DNA of 64,000 nucleotides from Saprospiraceae bacterium. GTDB taxonomy: Bacteria > Bacteroidota > Bacteroidia > Chitinophagales > Saprospiraceae. Positions 8,153 through 17,449 of the stretch are shown in pieces. The notes beneath the pieces are model-generated. The model had not been told where the DNA came from and made no database searches. It saw nothing but the letters and a program-made list of their open reading frames with translations. The stretch lies in contig JADKAA010000024.1 of the NCBI GenBank assembly GCA_016715465.1, positions 930,001-994,000 on the forward strand, read 5' to 3'. Each line of letters begins with the position of its first letter. Position 1 is the first letter of the stretch. The position numbers and the translations under genes are program-made.

Positions 8153-9612
8153 AAAATCATCAGGTATTGAATGTTAATTTAAAAACCATTGTATTTTATG
8201 CTGCGCTGTGCACGGTGAGTGCCCTGATGGGCGTAGTCATTTATGCCGGCATCATCAACCCCATTCAACGGGTCTATTTGGAAGAGTCGAAAAAAGCTGT
8301 TCAGGCAGCGGAACACCAATTGTTATTCTCCGGGAACCTGGACCGGTTTTTTCGTTCATCGGCCCCTACTGATTTTATCCTGGCCGCAAAAAATTCACAG
8401 CAGGCCGTGGTGTATATCCGTTCGCTTTTTCGAATGAAAGAAGAAGGATTACTGTCAGAATCTTATGGCACAGAGACCGGTTCCGGGGTCATCCTGAGTT
8501 CTGACGGATACATTGTGACCAACCACCACGTGGTAAAAGATGCCGAAGAGGTGGATGTTATGCTCAACGATAACCGGGAATACAAAGCGAAGGTTGTTGG
8601 GAACGACCCCAATACCGATCTGGCCCTGTTGAAAATCGAAGCAGATAACCTCAGTTTTCTGGTTTTTGGCAATTCAGACAGTTTACAGGTCGGAGAATGG
8701 GTCATGGCTATTGGAAATCCGTTCAGGCTACAATCCACGGTTACGGCAGGCATAGTGAGTGCCAAAGGAAGAAACATCAACATTCTTGAAAATCAGGGCA
8801 TCGAATCATTTATCCAAACCGACGCTGCCGTGAATCCGGGCAACAGTGGCGGGGCCCTGGTAAATACCAAAGGAGAACTCGTAGGCATCAATACCGCCAT
8901 CATGACCATGAGCGGAAACTATGAAGGATTCTCTTTCGCGGTACCTGCCAACCTGGTAAAAAAAGTAGTAAACGACATACGGCAATATGGTTTTGTACAA
9001 AGAGGCTGGCTTGGCGTAGAAATTGAAAACATTGACGATATGCGGGCACGAAAACTCCAAATACCGGAAGTAGCCGGAGTTTATATTGCCCTCGTTACGC
9101 GAAATGGTGCTGCCTTTGATGCAGGATTGCAAAGTGGTGATGTCATTACCAGACTAAATGGCATGGAAATTGAAAGCCTGCCGCGTTTTATGGAAACCAT
9201 TGGCACCTACAAACCCGGAGATAAGGTAAAAATTGATTACATTCGCAATGGCAAAAAGTCTTCTACCACAGCTACTTTGCGCAACCAACTCAACTCTACA
9301 GATCTTGTGGCGGTGCGGAAAGACAAGGTACTCATTGACATAGGCTTTGAACTTCGGGATCTGGATTCTTTTGAAAAATCTCGAAATAAAAGTCATGGCA
9401 TTAAGGTAATAACCGTATACCGAAATTCAGCGGTGGACAATGCCCGTCTGGAACCTGGCTATATCATTACCAGGGCCAATGGTGTGAGTGTGGAGACAGT
9501 GGCAGACATTCTTAAAATCATCGAAAGAAAGGGAGAAACACTGGATCTCGTTGGCTTTTACGAAAACTATCCGGGAGAATTTCCCTATAACATTGAATTG
9601 AATAAAAAATAA
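8116..9612 (+). CDS. HtrA/DegP-type serine protease with two PDZ domains
   Basis: An N-terminal hydrophobic anchor (TIVFYAALCTVSALMGVVIYAG) precedes a trypsin-like HtrA protease domain with the full triad: His in VTNHHVVKD, Asp in PNTDLALLK and Ser in NPGNSGGALV. Two PDZ domains follow (GWLGVEIENI onwards, then GFELRDLDSF onwards). Such proteases degrade or refold damaged envelope proteins. The start is uncertain: ATG 8116 overlaps the MFS gene by 37 bp, an ATG at 8089 overlaps it more, and a TTG at 8167 would avoid overlap. The subtilase gene follows after 8 bp, so the pair is probably one operon concerned with extracytoplasmic proteolysis. Confidence 0.9.
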   Translation: MGNLKPQGEVILKNHQVLNVNLKTIVFYAALCTVSALMGVVIYAGIINPIQRVYLEESKKAVQAAEHQLLFSGNLDRFFRSSAPTDFILAAKNSQQAVVYIRSLFRMKEEGLLSESYGTETGSGVILSSDGYIVTNHHVVKDAEEVDVMLNDNREYKAKVVGNDPNTDLALLKIEADNLSFLVFGNSDSLQVGEWVMAIGNPFRLQSTVTAGIVSAKGRNINILENQGIESFIQTDAAVNPGNSGGALVNTKGELVGINTAIMTMSGNYEGFSFAVPANLVKKVVNDIRQYGFVQRGWLGVEIENIDDMRARKLQIPEVAGVYIALVTRNGAAFDAGLQSGDVITRLNGMEIESLPRFMETIGTYKPGDKVKIDYIRNGKKSSTTATLRNQLNSTDLVAVRKDKVLIDIGFELRDLDSFEKSRNKSHGIKVITVYRNSAVDNARLEPGYIITRANGVSVETVADILKIIERKGETLDLVGFYENYPGEFPYNIELNKK

Positions 9613-9620
9613 ACCCATTT

Positions 9621-12266
9621 ATGGTGAATATCTTTACCCTATTGCCTCGCCTGAATTTGCTTGTGTGTGCCATATTTTGTCTTTGCAGCCTTGCTAATTT
9701 ATCCGCACAGGAGAAAGTTAACAAATCTTTCATAGTTCAACTGGAAAAAGGCAAGACCATGTCGGGTCACGAGCGATTTGCCTCGCTGCCTGGCGGTTCG
9801 TACCGCACAAGACAACTTTGTGACCTGCCTATGAACCTTTGGCTTATCGAAAGTGAAGATGCCAATGTTGAGCTTAGATCAATTTATAAAGGTTTGCGAC
9901 CCGAAGACCAGGTTACCCTGATCATGGATAATAAAGCCCTTTCGTTGAGAAATACGCCGGATGACAGTTTGTATGGCAAACAATGGCAATATAATAACGA
10001 TGGGGTAAATAGTGGCGGAGGTGTACCGGGGGCAGATATAAACGCCGAAGCTGCCTGGGATATTGCTACCGGAGGACTTACCCCTGCGGGAGACACCATT
10101 GTAGTGGCAATCGTAGATGACGGACTTGACATCGAACATGTGGACATTGCACCCAACTTATGGACAAACCGGTTTGAAATTCCCAATGACAGTATAGACA
10201 ACGATGGAAACGGTTACATAGATGACATTCACGGTTGGAACTCTGGAAAGGACAACAATGATATCTCTTCAGGTGGTAGCCACGGTACTCCGGTTACGGG
10301 CATTATTGGGGCAAAGGGAAACAACCACATTGGGGTTACCGGTGTCAACTGGAATGTACAACTCATGACTATTAGTTACGGCTCCGCCAATGAAGCCAAT
10401 GCCCTCGCAGCGTATGCCTATGCTTATAAAATGCGCAAGCGCTACAATGATACCAATGGCCTGGAAGGCGCTTTTGTAGTCGCTACCAATTCAAGTTGGG
10501 GTATAGACAGGGGCAAAGCAGATGAAGCCCCGCTTTGGTGTGCGATGTATGACTCACTGGGCAGTGTGGGCATCCTTTCTATGGGCGCAACGGCCAATGC
10601 AAACCTCAATATTGATGTGGAAGGTGATCTTCCTACCTCATGCAGCAGCGAATACCTTATATCCGTTACCAATCTTGATAAAAATGATACCAAAGTCACC
10701 GGTGCAGGCTTTGGTGCAAGAACCATTGACATCGGGGCTTATGGATCTGGGACATATACGGCCGCCGTCAACAACAAATATGCTTCATTCGGAGGTACAT
10801 CCGGAGCTACACCTCATGTAACAGGTGCAGTAGCACTTCTGTATTCTGTGCCTTGTGCGGATCTGGCCACCTTGTATAAAGCAGATCCGGCGAGGGCTGC
10901 TTTACTGGTGAAAGACATCATCCTCAACAACACAACACCCAATGTTTCGATCAGTACTATCACAACGAGTGGAGGTAAACTCAATCTAGGCAAGTCAGCT
11001 GCAGCCATGCTCGCCAGATGTGGCGTTTGTGAAGCACCTGCGGCAATTGCCACCGCATTGACCAATTTCAACCAGGCACGTATATCCTGGATTTCTGAAG
11101 GAGGAGCCATCAACCTCCGGTATAAAAAGACAAGTGATTTTGAATGGCAAATGGTTCCTGGTATTTCAGAAGATTCAGTAGTCCTTGCCGGCCTGGATTA
11201 TTGCACACCCTATTTATTTCAGCTTCGATATGAATGTAATGGGGATACCAGCGATTGGTCATCAACCCGTTATTTCGATACAGAAGGTTGCTGTAAAGCA
11301 CCGAAAGACATCGCCATCGAAGAAATGAATGGAAATATTCAAATAATATCACCCGAAGGTATAGAAACATTGATTGAATACAGGTTACCGGGACTCGATT
11401 GGGATTCGATCTTTTTTATGGGTACGCTGGTCCTGGATGAACTCGATTCCTGTCAGCGATATGAAGTGAGATACTCCGCTTATTGTGACATTGCGGGAAG
11501 GTATTCAGACCCTTCCCCAATTGGCTTTCTATCTTCTTCCTGTGGCAATTGCACCAGAAACAACTATTGCAGTCCACCGCCACTTGAAAACGATTCAGAG
11601 TGGATTGAATCAATAACCTTGAATGGTCAAAGTTTCACCTCCGGTCAGGACAGTAAGGGTTATGGCAGAAACCTTGGTGCATTTATTCCCTTATTTCGTC
11701 AGTCGGACAGCCTCTTTATTACCCTCACACCCGGTTTCTCAGGTTCTGCATACAGTGAATTTTTCACCGCTTTTGTCGACTGGAATCAGGATGGAGTACT
11801 GGAGGAAACTGAACTAATTGCAAAATCGCCCAAGGCGGATAAAGCGGCATTGTTGGATACGGTTTATGTTCCGGCAGATGCCATTGCAGGATATACCAGG
11901 ATGCGTGTAGTGATGACATACAGGGAAGTATCTGAAGCTTGTCAAAGTCCGGCAGAGTATGGAGAAGTTGAAGATTATTGCGTGCTGGTGGAAAAATCAC
12001 TGAGCAGCAATGATGATGAGGTACTCGGCTCCATTACACTTTACCCAAATCCCACAAATGGTAATTTTCAGCTCAGTGGCCTGGCCGAAACCTCTTTTGA
12101 CGAACTGCGTATATACAATACGTTGGGAATCGAGGTCGATCGTATAGATCTTCCTTTAAAAAACGATCAGGTAACGGTGCAATCTAATCTTCCTGCAGGT
12201 GTGTACCATGTGGTACTTTCAGGTAGCAAAGGCAAACATAAAAGCAGACTGGTGGTTATGCAGTAA
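9621..12266 (+). CDS. Secreted subtilisin-like (S8) protease with T9SS C-terminal domain
   Basis: This 881-residue protein opens with a signal peptide ending near LANLSAQ. The S8 catalytic domain has Asp166 (VDDG), His221 (SHGTPVTG) and Ser394 (GTSGATPHV), with the oxyanion Asn in TNSSWG. A Ca-binding-like DSIDNDGNGYIDD loop follows the Asp. After the protease come two fibronectin-type-III-like segments with Cys pairs (residues ~475-650), a GEVED-type domain (~655-795, GEVEDYCV) and a C-terminal type A T9SS sorting domain beginning SITLYPNPTNGNFQL. It should cross the outer membrane by the type IX system and be surface-attached or released. It is probably co-transcribed with htrA, 8 bp upstream. 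Confidence 0.93.
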   Translation: MVNIFTLLPRLNLLVCAIFCLCSLANLSAQEKVNKSFIVQLEKGKTMSGHERFASLPGGSYRTRQLCDLPMNLWLIESEDANVELRSIYKGLRPEDQVTLIMDNKALSLRNTPDDSLYGKQWQYNNDGVNSGGGVPGADINAEAAWDIATGGLTPAGDTIVVAIVDDGLDIEHVDIAPNLWTNRFEIPNDSIDNDGNGYIDDIHGWNSGKDNNDISSGGSHGTPVTGIIGAKGNNHIGVTGVNWNVQLMTISYGSANEANALAAYAYAYKMRKRYNDTNGLEGAFVVATNSSWGIDRGKADEAPLWCAMYDSLGSVGILSMGATANANLNIDVEGDLPTSCSSEYLISVTNLDKNDTKVTGAGFGARTIDIGAYGSGTYTAAVNNKYASFGGTSGATPHVTGAVALLYSVPCADLATLYKADPARAALLVKDIILNNTTPNVSISTITTSGGKLNLGKSAAAMLARCGVCEAPAAIATALTNFNQARISWISEGGAINLRYKKTSDFEWQMVPGISEDSVVLAGLDYCTPYLFQLRYECNGDTSDWSSTRYFDTEGCCKAPKDIAIEEMNGNIQIISPEGIETLIEYRLPGLDWDSIFFMGTLVLDELDSCQRYEVRYSAYCDIAGRYSDPSPIGFLSSSCGNCTRNNYCSPPPLENDSEWIESITLNGQSFTSGQDSKGYGRNLGAFIPLFRQSDSLFITLTPGFSGSAYSEFFTAFVDWNQDGVLEETELIAKSPKADKAALLDTVYVPADAIAGYTRMRVVMTYREVSEACQSPAEYGEVEDYCVLVEKSLSSNDDEVLGSITLYPNPTNGNFQLSGLAETSFDELRIYNTLGIEVDRIDLPLKNDQVTVQSNLPAGVYHVVLSGSKGKHKSRLVVMQ

Positions 12267-12294
12267 TTGCTTATTGCTGTTGTGTCAGGCCGGC

Positions 12295-12573
12295 TTAAAT
12301 TATGGATGGTAAATCATCTGCCTCATCACGACTTACCACCTCCATGATCCCTTTATGCTTTAATTCTTGTGCGCGGTCCAGCAGACTTGCCGCAGTGGTA
12401 ATCCTTTCCTCACTGAGGAAAATGTCCAGATTATCCAGCTCAATGCCGCTGCCGTCCCTGAATTTGTAGATTAACTCATTCAGGTCTTTCTCAAACTTAA
12501 TGCTGAGCCTGTCATTCATTTTAAATATGGTAGTTTTTAATGGACCGTGGTCTATTTCACGAATGATCCTCAT
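12295..12573 (-). CDS. Conserved hypothetical protein (92 aa)
   Basis: I do not recognise the family. The protein is small, acidic and soluble, alternating short strands and helices (IREIDHGPLKTTIFKMNDRLSIKFE, later ERITTAASLLDRAQELKHKG). Its start overlaps the 3' end of the DUF2520 gene by 17 bp, which implies translational coupling. With ccmF and ccmE it makes a four-gene minus-strand array. It ends 28 bp from the convergent subtilase gene. Codon text looks ordinary and continuous, so it is likely a real gene. Confidence 0.65.
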   Translation of the reverse strand: MRIIREIDHGPLKTTIFKMNDRLSIKFEKDLNELIYKFRDGSGIELDNLDIFLSEERITTAASLLDRAQELKHKGIMEVVSRDEADDLPSII

Positions 12574-13318
12574 CTTGTATTATGCTTTTTGTGATGGACT
12601 GGTAAATATCCAACAGGTGAGGCTGATCTTTTAATAGGTCCAGGTGCGAAGATATCACGCGCTGGTCTCTTCGTTGAGCCGGTCCCGTTTGTTGAAAATT
12701 ATATGGCTTTTGCGTGAGTTTTTCCAGGGTAAATCTGAGTAAAGGAAGAAGAATCTCATAGTCAAGTCCCTTTTCTTCCAGGTGGTCTTTCGCTTTTACT
12801 ACGAGGTGGTTGATAAAGTTATTTGTCATAACCGCAGCCAGGTGAACATTGAGTCTTTGCACGTCTGACATTGGATAGACATGCTCACTAACTGTGGATG
12901 CCAGGGTTTGCAGAATATCCAGTGAGCTTTCATCTGACGCAGTCACACAGATGGGAACCTTTGTAAAATTTACTTTTCCGGACCGGGTCATGCTCTGTAC
13001 AGGATATAAAACCCCATATTTTTCAACGGTTTGTAAGACGTTGGAAGAAACACTTCCGCTGGTGTGCACAAGCATAGCGCGATGACCTTTAAAGCCGGAT
13101 GACACGTCGGCAATGCTGTCGTCTGATACACATAAGAATACAATTGAGGCATCGACTTCACCTATTTCATTATATACGGTCAGATGGTGCCTGGTTGCCA
13201 GTTCATTCGTTGTGGTTTTATTTCGTCCATATATGCCAGATACATGAAAGCCGGCATTTATAAACGCCGGTATGAGTTTTGAGCTCATATTGCCCGAACC
13301 CACTATGGCTATGTCCAT
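12557..13318 (-). CDS. Rossmann-fold DUF2520 protein
   Basis: Residues 1-~115 form a Rossmann NAD(P)-binding domain (MDIAIVGSGNMSSKLIPAF, GxGxxS-type loop), and residues ~120-253 match DUF2520, with the VYPVQSMT-like LYPVQSMTRSG and the helical block LNVHLAAVMTNNFINHL. The arrangement resembles F420/NADP oxidoreductases and ketopantoate-reductase-like proteins, but substrate is unknown. It overlaps ccmF by 10 bp upstream and the 92-residue gene by 17 bp downstream. The link with cytochrome c maturation genes is positional only. Confidence 0.85.
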   Translation of the reverse strand: MDIAIVGSGNMSSKLIPAFINAGFHVSGIYGRNKTTTNELATRHHLTVYNEIGEVDASIVFLCVSDDSIADVSSGFKGHRAMLVHTSGSVSSNVLQTVEKYGVLYPVQSMTRSGKVNFTKVPICVTASDESSLDILQTLASTVSEHVYPMSDVQRLNVHLAAVMTNNFINHLVVKAKDHLEEKGLDYEILLPLLRFTLEKLTQKPYNFQQTGPAQRRDQRVISSHLDLLKDQPHLLDIYQSITKSIIQDEDHS

Positions 13319-16122
13319 CTTTTCCTTTCACGATATTGAAAATACCAGCTCACCAGCAGTCCAACCATCATCATGATGGATCCCAGCCAATACAAATTGA
13401 TGCCCGGGAATATTTTTGCTTCCAGAATAATATAGTCTGTTCTCGGTACATCTTTGGCAATTTCAACCGGGAGAAGCAAATTGCCTCTTTTGTCTTCAGC
13501 TACTTTGATTTCAAATTCTCCGGTTGTCGGATCAATGCGGGACAGTCTTATATGAAGACCCGTCTCCGGGATATAATCTTTAATGCTCATTGGGGCATTG
13601 CCCCTCAGCACAAAGATTGGCTTCACCAGGTACGCAGTGTCTTTGCTGCCAACTTCTACAAGACCTGAAATGCCTATGTCACCAGGCTCAGCTGAATACC
13701 GCAAGGTGTCCGTTTCTTTGTCGAAACCTGTAATACGCAGGGTATAGCCGTTGAAGGCAAATGATTCATCCTTTTTTACCGTAAATGTTTTATAATTCAA
13801 CTGTTCTTCCGGTGTCAGAAGGCCGTCAATAAGACTTTCCGCGGGCCTGATCTTAATGCCAAAGTTTTCGTGCTTACCCGGATATTTATAAAGGATATTG
13901 CCATCCAGACCTATGGCACATAGTCCATCTTCCCGCTTTCCTGTTTTATCCGTAATATGGTATCTGATTTCAAACCCAATATCATGCCGGTGAAGTGCAT
14001 ATTCACTGTGCCGGGGGCGGTAATTGATGCCGTCTATAGTCAGTACAGCCTCATTGAGGGAAACGGTATCACCAGGCAGTAGCTTATAAGCAATGTATTG
14101 AAGGCTGTCTTCTATGGCCTTGGCTTGTTCGCTGTCTGATACAGCTGCAGGAAGGCTAACGACGCAGGTAAAGATGTCTTTTCCTGCATAATGTCTGGTA
14201 TCGGGATTAAAAGCAGCAATCTTTGAAAAATCGTTGGCATATACCGCATTAGGTCTGGTGATAAAGGAGTCAATCACCTTCATCTGGTTTCCCTTCATTT
14301 CGATCTGTTTAAAGCTCACATCATAGAATCTGGCTTTGTCGATCAGGGTGTCTCTTTCATAAGTGACAATATAATCTTTAATAAGTAAAGGCTTGGATTT
14401 AATCAATTGCACATATTTTTCTTCATCGCCATCTCCTCCAAAAAGTCCCTTAAAAACAAATGGATTGCTCAGGTATGAAAAATTCAGACCGGAGGCAAGA
14501 ATGCCAACTGCCATGATGCCAAATCCCATGTGTGATATGGCGGAGGCTGTCATCTTTGTATGATTTCTGGCATGACGAATGAGGTATTCTGCATTGGACG
14601 AGACTGTAAACCAGGAGGCAAAACCCAGCAAATAAAAATGCCATTGGGGCAAACTTATCCAAAGGCTGGTAAGCCAGGTAAGTATAACGGCTACAAGCAT
14701 ATGAAAACTAAGTCTGGTAATCAGAGGTCGCCATTGAATTTCTGAGATTCGATAAAAAAGCCAAACCGATAAGCCGGACAGCAGACCAGTGAAAACGGCG
14801 ATCCACAATTGATACTTATTATAGTGTTCAATGGGATCGCGAATTACCTTGCCGATATAGCCTGCATCAAAATATCGCATGATGGCATTGAAAACAGGGA
14901 GCGAACTGGCGCTATTGATCAACACGGCGGAAAAGAAAAGGACCAATGAACCCACATACATCCAGAATTCTCTGGAGTAAATGGCCTCTTCTTTTACAGG
15001 CACCGGGATTTTTCTGTAACGGTATATCAGCAGCGCAAGGCCAGGTAACAGAAAACTCAGCAGGAAAAAAGTGAGTTGCCATTCTAAGCCCATTTCTGTA
15101 AAGGCATGCGCCGATGTATCACCCAGAATGCCACTGCGGGTCAACAATGTGGAATATACAATCATTAAAAATCCGCTCAGATAAAAAATGAAAGTAGATC
15201 TTGTGCCGCGCGCGGTGGCTTTTGACATGAGGTTGGTGTGGATACCCGCCACCAGAATAATCCAGGGCACCAATGAAGTATTTTCCACAGGATCCCAGGC
15301 CCAGTATCCTCCAAAGGAAAGGGCTTCATAGGCCCAAAGCGAACCCATGATGAGGCTGATGCCCAAAATTGCGGCAGTGAGTAACGCCCAGGGAAGCACC
15401 GGTCTGAGCCATTCGGTGTAATTTTTTTGCAACAAGGCAGCGATAGCATAGCCGAAAGGCACGATGGAAAGGGCAAAGGCCGCAAAAATAAAAGGTGGAT
15501 GAATGGTCATCCAGTAGTTCTGCAACAAGGGATTTAGCCCCCTGCCTTTAATAAGGCTGAGATAGTCAGCATTGCTAAAAATCGGTGCTGCATTGATGTC
15601 ACGCAAAAGCATCATGGGATTACTTCCCAGTTTAAAATGGTAACCGGCAAAATCAATGTGGATTCCCAGTAGCATGGATATGAGCCAGAGTTCCGCAAAG
15701 GCCAACGTGGCCATCACAATGGTATTCCATGCATCGTTGCGATAGATCAGCACAAAGCCAATGACCACATGCCAAAACATCCACAGGATAAAACTACCTT
15801 CCTGACCTTCCCAAAAAGCCGACAATATATACTTCAGGGGCAAGTCACCCGAAACGTGGTCAAAGACATAACTGTATTCGTATCGCTGAGTGACCATAGC
15901 ATACAGCATTAGGATGAGGAGCGAAAGGATGAAAGTTCCGTGCAAGATATAGGAAAGCTTGCCTATGCGGTGCCAGCTCACTTTTTCGCTTTCAGTTTTG
16001 GCGTAAAAGGAGACAAAATATGAAACCAGTGATAGAAGGGCTGTAACAAAAGCACCAAAAATATAGGCTTTTGACAAATGACCTATCCATAGTGATTCGC
16101 CGATGTAGTTGATTTGTTCCAT
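13309..16122 (-). CDS. ccmF: CcmF-type cytochrome c heme lyase subunit (CcsA/CcmF family)
   Basis: A large (937 aa) polytopic inner-membrane protein with about 14 hydrophobic segments and the WWD heme-handling motif: SFGGYWAWDPVENTSLVPW, near residue 275. Conserved TMIHP-like histidine motifs are present (WMTIHPPFIFAAF near 205). A large periplasmic domain follows the helices (residues ~560-910) and a final membrane helix closes it, as in CcmF. It ligates heme to apocytochrome c together with CcmE, whose gene is 2 bp upstream. At 937 residues it is longer than E. coli CcmF (about 650), mainly through the periplasmic part. The pair makes cytochrome c biogenesis the clear role. Confidence 0.92.
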   Translation of the reverse strand: MEQINYIGESLWIGHLSKAYIFGAFVTALLSLVSYFVSFYAKTESEKVSWHRIGKLSYILHGTFILSLLILMLYAMVTQRYEYSYVFDHVSGDLPLKYILSAFWEGQEGSFILWMFWHVVIGFVLIYRNDAWNTIVMATLAFAELWLISMLLGIHIDFAGYHFKLGSNPMMLLRDINAAPIFSNADYLSLIKGRGLNPLLQNYWMTIHPPFIFAAFALSIVPFGYAIAALLQKNYTEWLRPVLPWALLTAAILGISLIMGSLWAYEALSFGGYWAWDPVENTSLVPWIILVAGIHTNLMSKATARGTRSTFIFYLSGFLMIVYSTLLTRSGILGDTSAHAFTEMGLEWQLTFFLLSFLLPGLALLIYRYRKIPVPVKEEAIYSREFWMYVGSLVLFFSAVLINSASSLPVFNAIMRYFDAGYIGKVIRDPIEHYNKYQLWIAVFTGLLSGLSVWLFYRISEIQWRPLITRLSFHMLVAVILTWLTSLWISLPQWHFYLLGFASWFTVSSNAEYLIRHARNHTKMTASAISHMGFGIMAVGILASGLNFSYLSNPFVFKGLFGGDGDEEKYVQLIKSKPLLIKDYIVTYERDTLIDKARFYDVSFKQIEMKGNQMKVIDSFITRPNAVYANDFSKIAAFNPDTRHYAGKDIFTCVVSLPAAVSDSEQAKAIEDSLQYIAYKLLPGDTVSLNEAVLTIDGINYRPRHSEYALHRHDIGFEIRYHITDKTGKREDGLCAIGLDGNILYKYPGKHENFGIKIRPAESLIDGLLTPEEQLNYKTFTVKKDESFAFNGYTLRITGFDKETDTLRYSAEPGDIGISGLVEVGSKDTAYLVKPIFVLRGNAPMSIKDYIPETGLHIRLSRIDPTTGEFEIKVAEDKRGNLLLPVEIAKDVPRTDYIILEAKIFPGINLYWLGSIMMMVGLLVSWYFQYRERKRWT

Positions 16123-16124
16123 AC

Positions 16125-16517
16125 CTAAGATCTTTTCCTTAGGTTGATTTCTTCCTCTTTATATTTTGAGGGGCATTTCATTAAAATCTCGTCGGCATAG
16201 AATTGATCGTTTTGCATTGAGCCTGTCACGACGATTTGTTCAGATCGTTCAAAATCCTGTGGTTTGGCTTTAGAGAGGACTACCTGCTTTTCGTTGCCTT
16301 TATTGTCTTTCATATAAAACTTAAAAATATGGGGGTTGACCTCGGGTAGATAGTCGAGGGCTTTATCTTTGCTGAGTGTGCCTACAACTTTTACCCTGTT
16401 GCCCGTTGAAACGGCTTCAGAGAAATTGGAATAGGTGCTCACATCCTTAGAGGCATTCATAAAGATGAAGGCGGCGGCACCAATCATCAATAAGCCCAGT
16501 ATGGTTATCTTATTCAT
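16125..16517 (-). CDS. ccmE: CcmE heme chaperone, CxxxY variant
   Basis: This protein has one N-terminal membrane anchor (ITILGLLMIGAAAFIFM) followed by the OB-fold heme chaperone domain of CcmE. The start at 16517 places the anchor at the N-terminus; an ATG ten codons upstream would add an atypical leader. In classic CcmE the heme is bound covalently by the His of HxxxY. Here the equivalent text is LMKCPSKYKEEE, so Cys replaces His (CxxxY), as known for the Desulfovibrio/archaeal type. The gene lies 2 bp before ccmF, so they are co-transcribed. It carries heme to CcmF in the periplasm. Confidence 0.9.
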   Translation of the reverse strand: MNKITILGLLMIGAAAFIFMNASKDVSTYSNFSEAVSTGNRVKVVGTLSKDKALDYLPEVNPHIFKFYMKDNKGNEKQVVLSKAKPQDFERSEQIVVTGSMQNDQFYADEILMKCPSKYKEEEINLRKRS

Positions 16518-17074
16518 TGCAATTTTGATATTTAACAAAGTTGACAAAGATAAGTTGAAATCGGTAAATGGTGCAATTTGCAGGTATGAAGGATGGGGAT
16601 AAAAACAGGGTGGGGGAATTCGTTTTTTTTGATATATATATTTTAAATGTTGATTATTAATTTTTTATACATATAAAATATATTAATACAATTTTGTGCA
16701 ACTATAGCCGGTGTCTGACAGGTGTCTGACAAGTGTCTGACAAGTGTCTGACCGGGTGTCTGACAGGTGTCTGACCGGGCGTCTGCCAGGTGCTGACCAA
16801 AGCAATGAAAAGCACAAAAATTTTGACAACAATTTAATACAGGACATAAAACTACCCGATTCATGTCGGGCAGCACAGAATTGCCCCAAACGTGTAAATA
16901 ATTCCTTACGATTGGCTAAAAATATATCCTACTTCAGTTTCTATCAGGAAAAATCGAGAGAAATACTAGTCTGCAGACAAAAAATCAAAATCCATTTTTA
17001 GCAAAAGGTGAGCAAGTGCATACAAAACTGTAAAACAAGTAGCTCAGGTAAATTGAGTCCGCACCGTTTTGACC
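16518..17074. other. Gene-free 557-bp region with a tandem repeat
   Basis: No credible coding sequence is seen between ccmE and the 114-residue gene. The stretch holds AT-rich text near 16620-16690, the 11/12-bp tandem repeat at 16711-16798, and a weak CCCGA...TCGGG hairpin near 16855-16870. It probably contains the ccmE promoter, but I could not identify one. Confidence 0.6.
16711..16798. repeat. Tandem repeat, 8 units of about 11 bp (GTGTCTGACAG type)
   Basis: Eight head-to-tail units can be read: GTGTCTGACAG, GTGTCTGACAA (twice), GTGTCTGACCGG, GTGTCTGACAG, GTGTCTGACCGG, then the degenerate GCGTCTGCCAG and GTGCTGACC. Unit length is 11 or 12. It lies in the 5' region of ccmE and is not coding in any convincing frame. 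Confidence 0.9.
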
Positions 17075-17419
17075 CTACCTGCCATGAGACTCTTGTTTTG
17101 ACAAAGGCCAGTCATCTGTTACGGACGTCTGTATCCAGGTAGTTCCCGATTTTCTAAGCACCTGCACATGGAGACCAAATTCTTGCTCCATTTTTGCTTC
17201 AAATGAAGCCACCGTTTCGTCACCGTTTAATTCAAGGTCCCTTTCTATAAAGTCCGGGTTGTACTCCCCGATAGTATAATCTCTGAAGACTTCCTCCGAA
17301 ATGGGGGAAAGTTCGTTCTTATCGTGTTTGTTTTTATAAAAAGTAAGCCGTAAATGCGGAAACTGTTCGCTAAAAGCCAGTTGAAGGCTCAGTAAGTGGG
17401 TATCATAGGTTACTTTCAT
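17075..17419 (-). CDS. Conserved hypothetical protein (114 aa)
   Basis: I do not recognise a named family. The protein is soluble, acidic in the middle and built of alternating strands and helices (MKVTYDTHLLSLQLAF, later MEQEFGLHVQVLRKSGTTWIQT). It has no signal peptide or membrane segment. It is the last gene of a minus-strand array (CBS, USP, LOG, this gene), with only a 30-bp gap to LOG, so co-expression with that stress operon is likely. Beyond that no function can be stated. Confidence 0.6.
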   Translation of the reverse strand: MKVTYDTHLLSLQLAFSEQFPHLRLTFYKNKHDKNELSPISEEVFRDYTIGEYNPDFIERDLELNGDETVASFEAKMEQEFGLHVQVLRKSGTTWIQTSVTDDWPLSKQESHGR

Positions 17420-17449
17420 GTCAAATCTATTTTAAGTTAATCAAGAACC

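Noticed and set aside
16711..16798. Possible CRISPR array
   Set aside because: Units are 11-12 bp and directly adjacent, with no spacers and no cas genes nearby.
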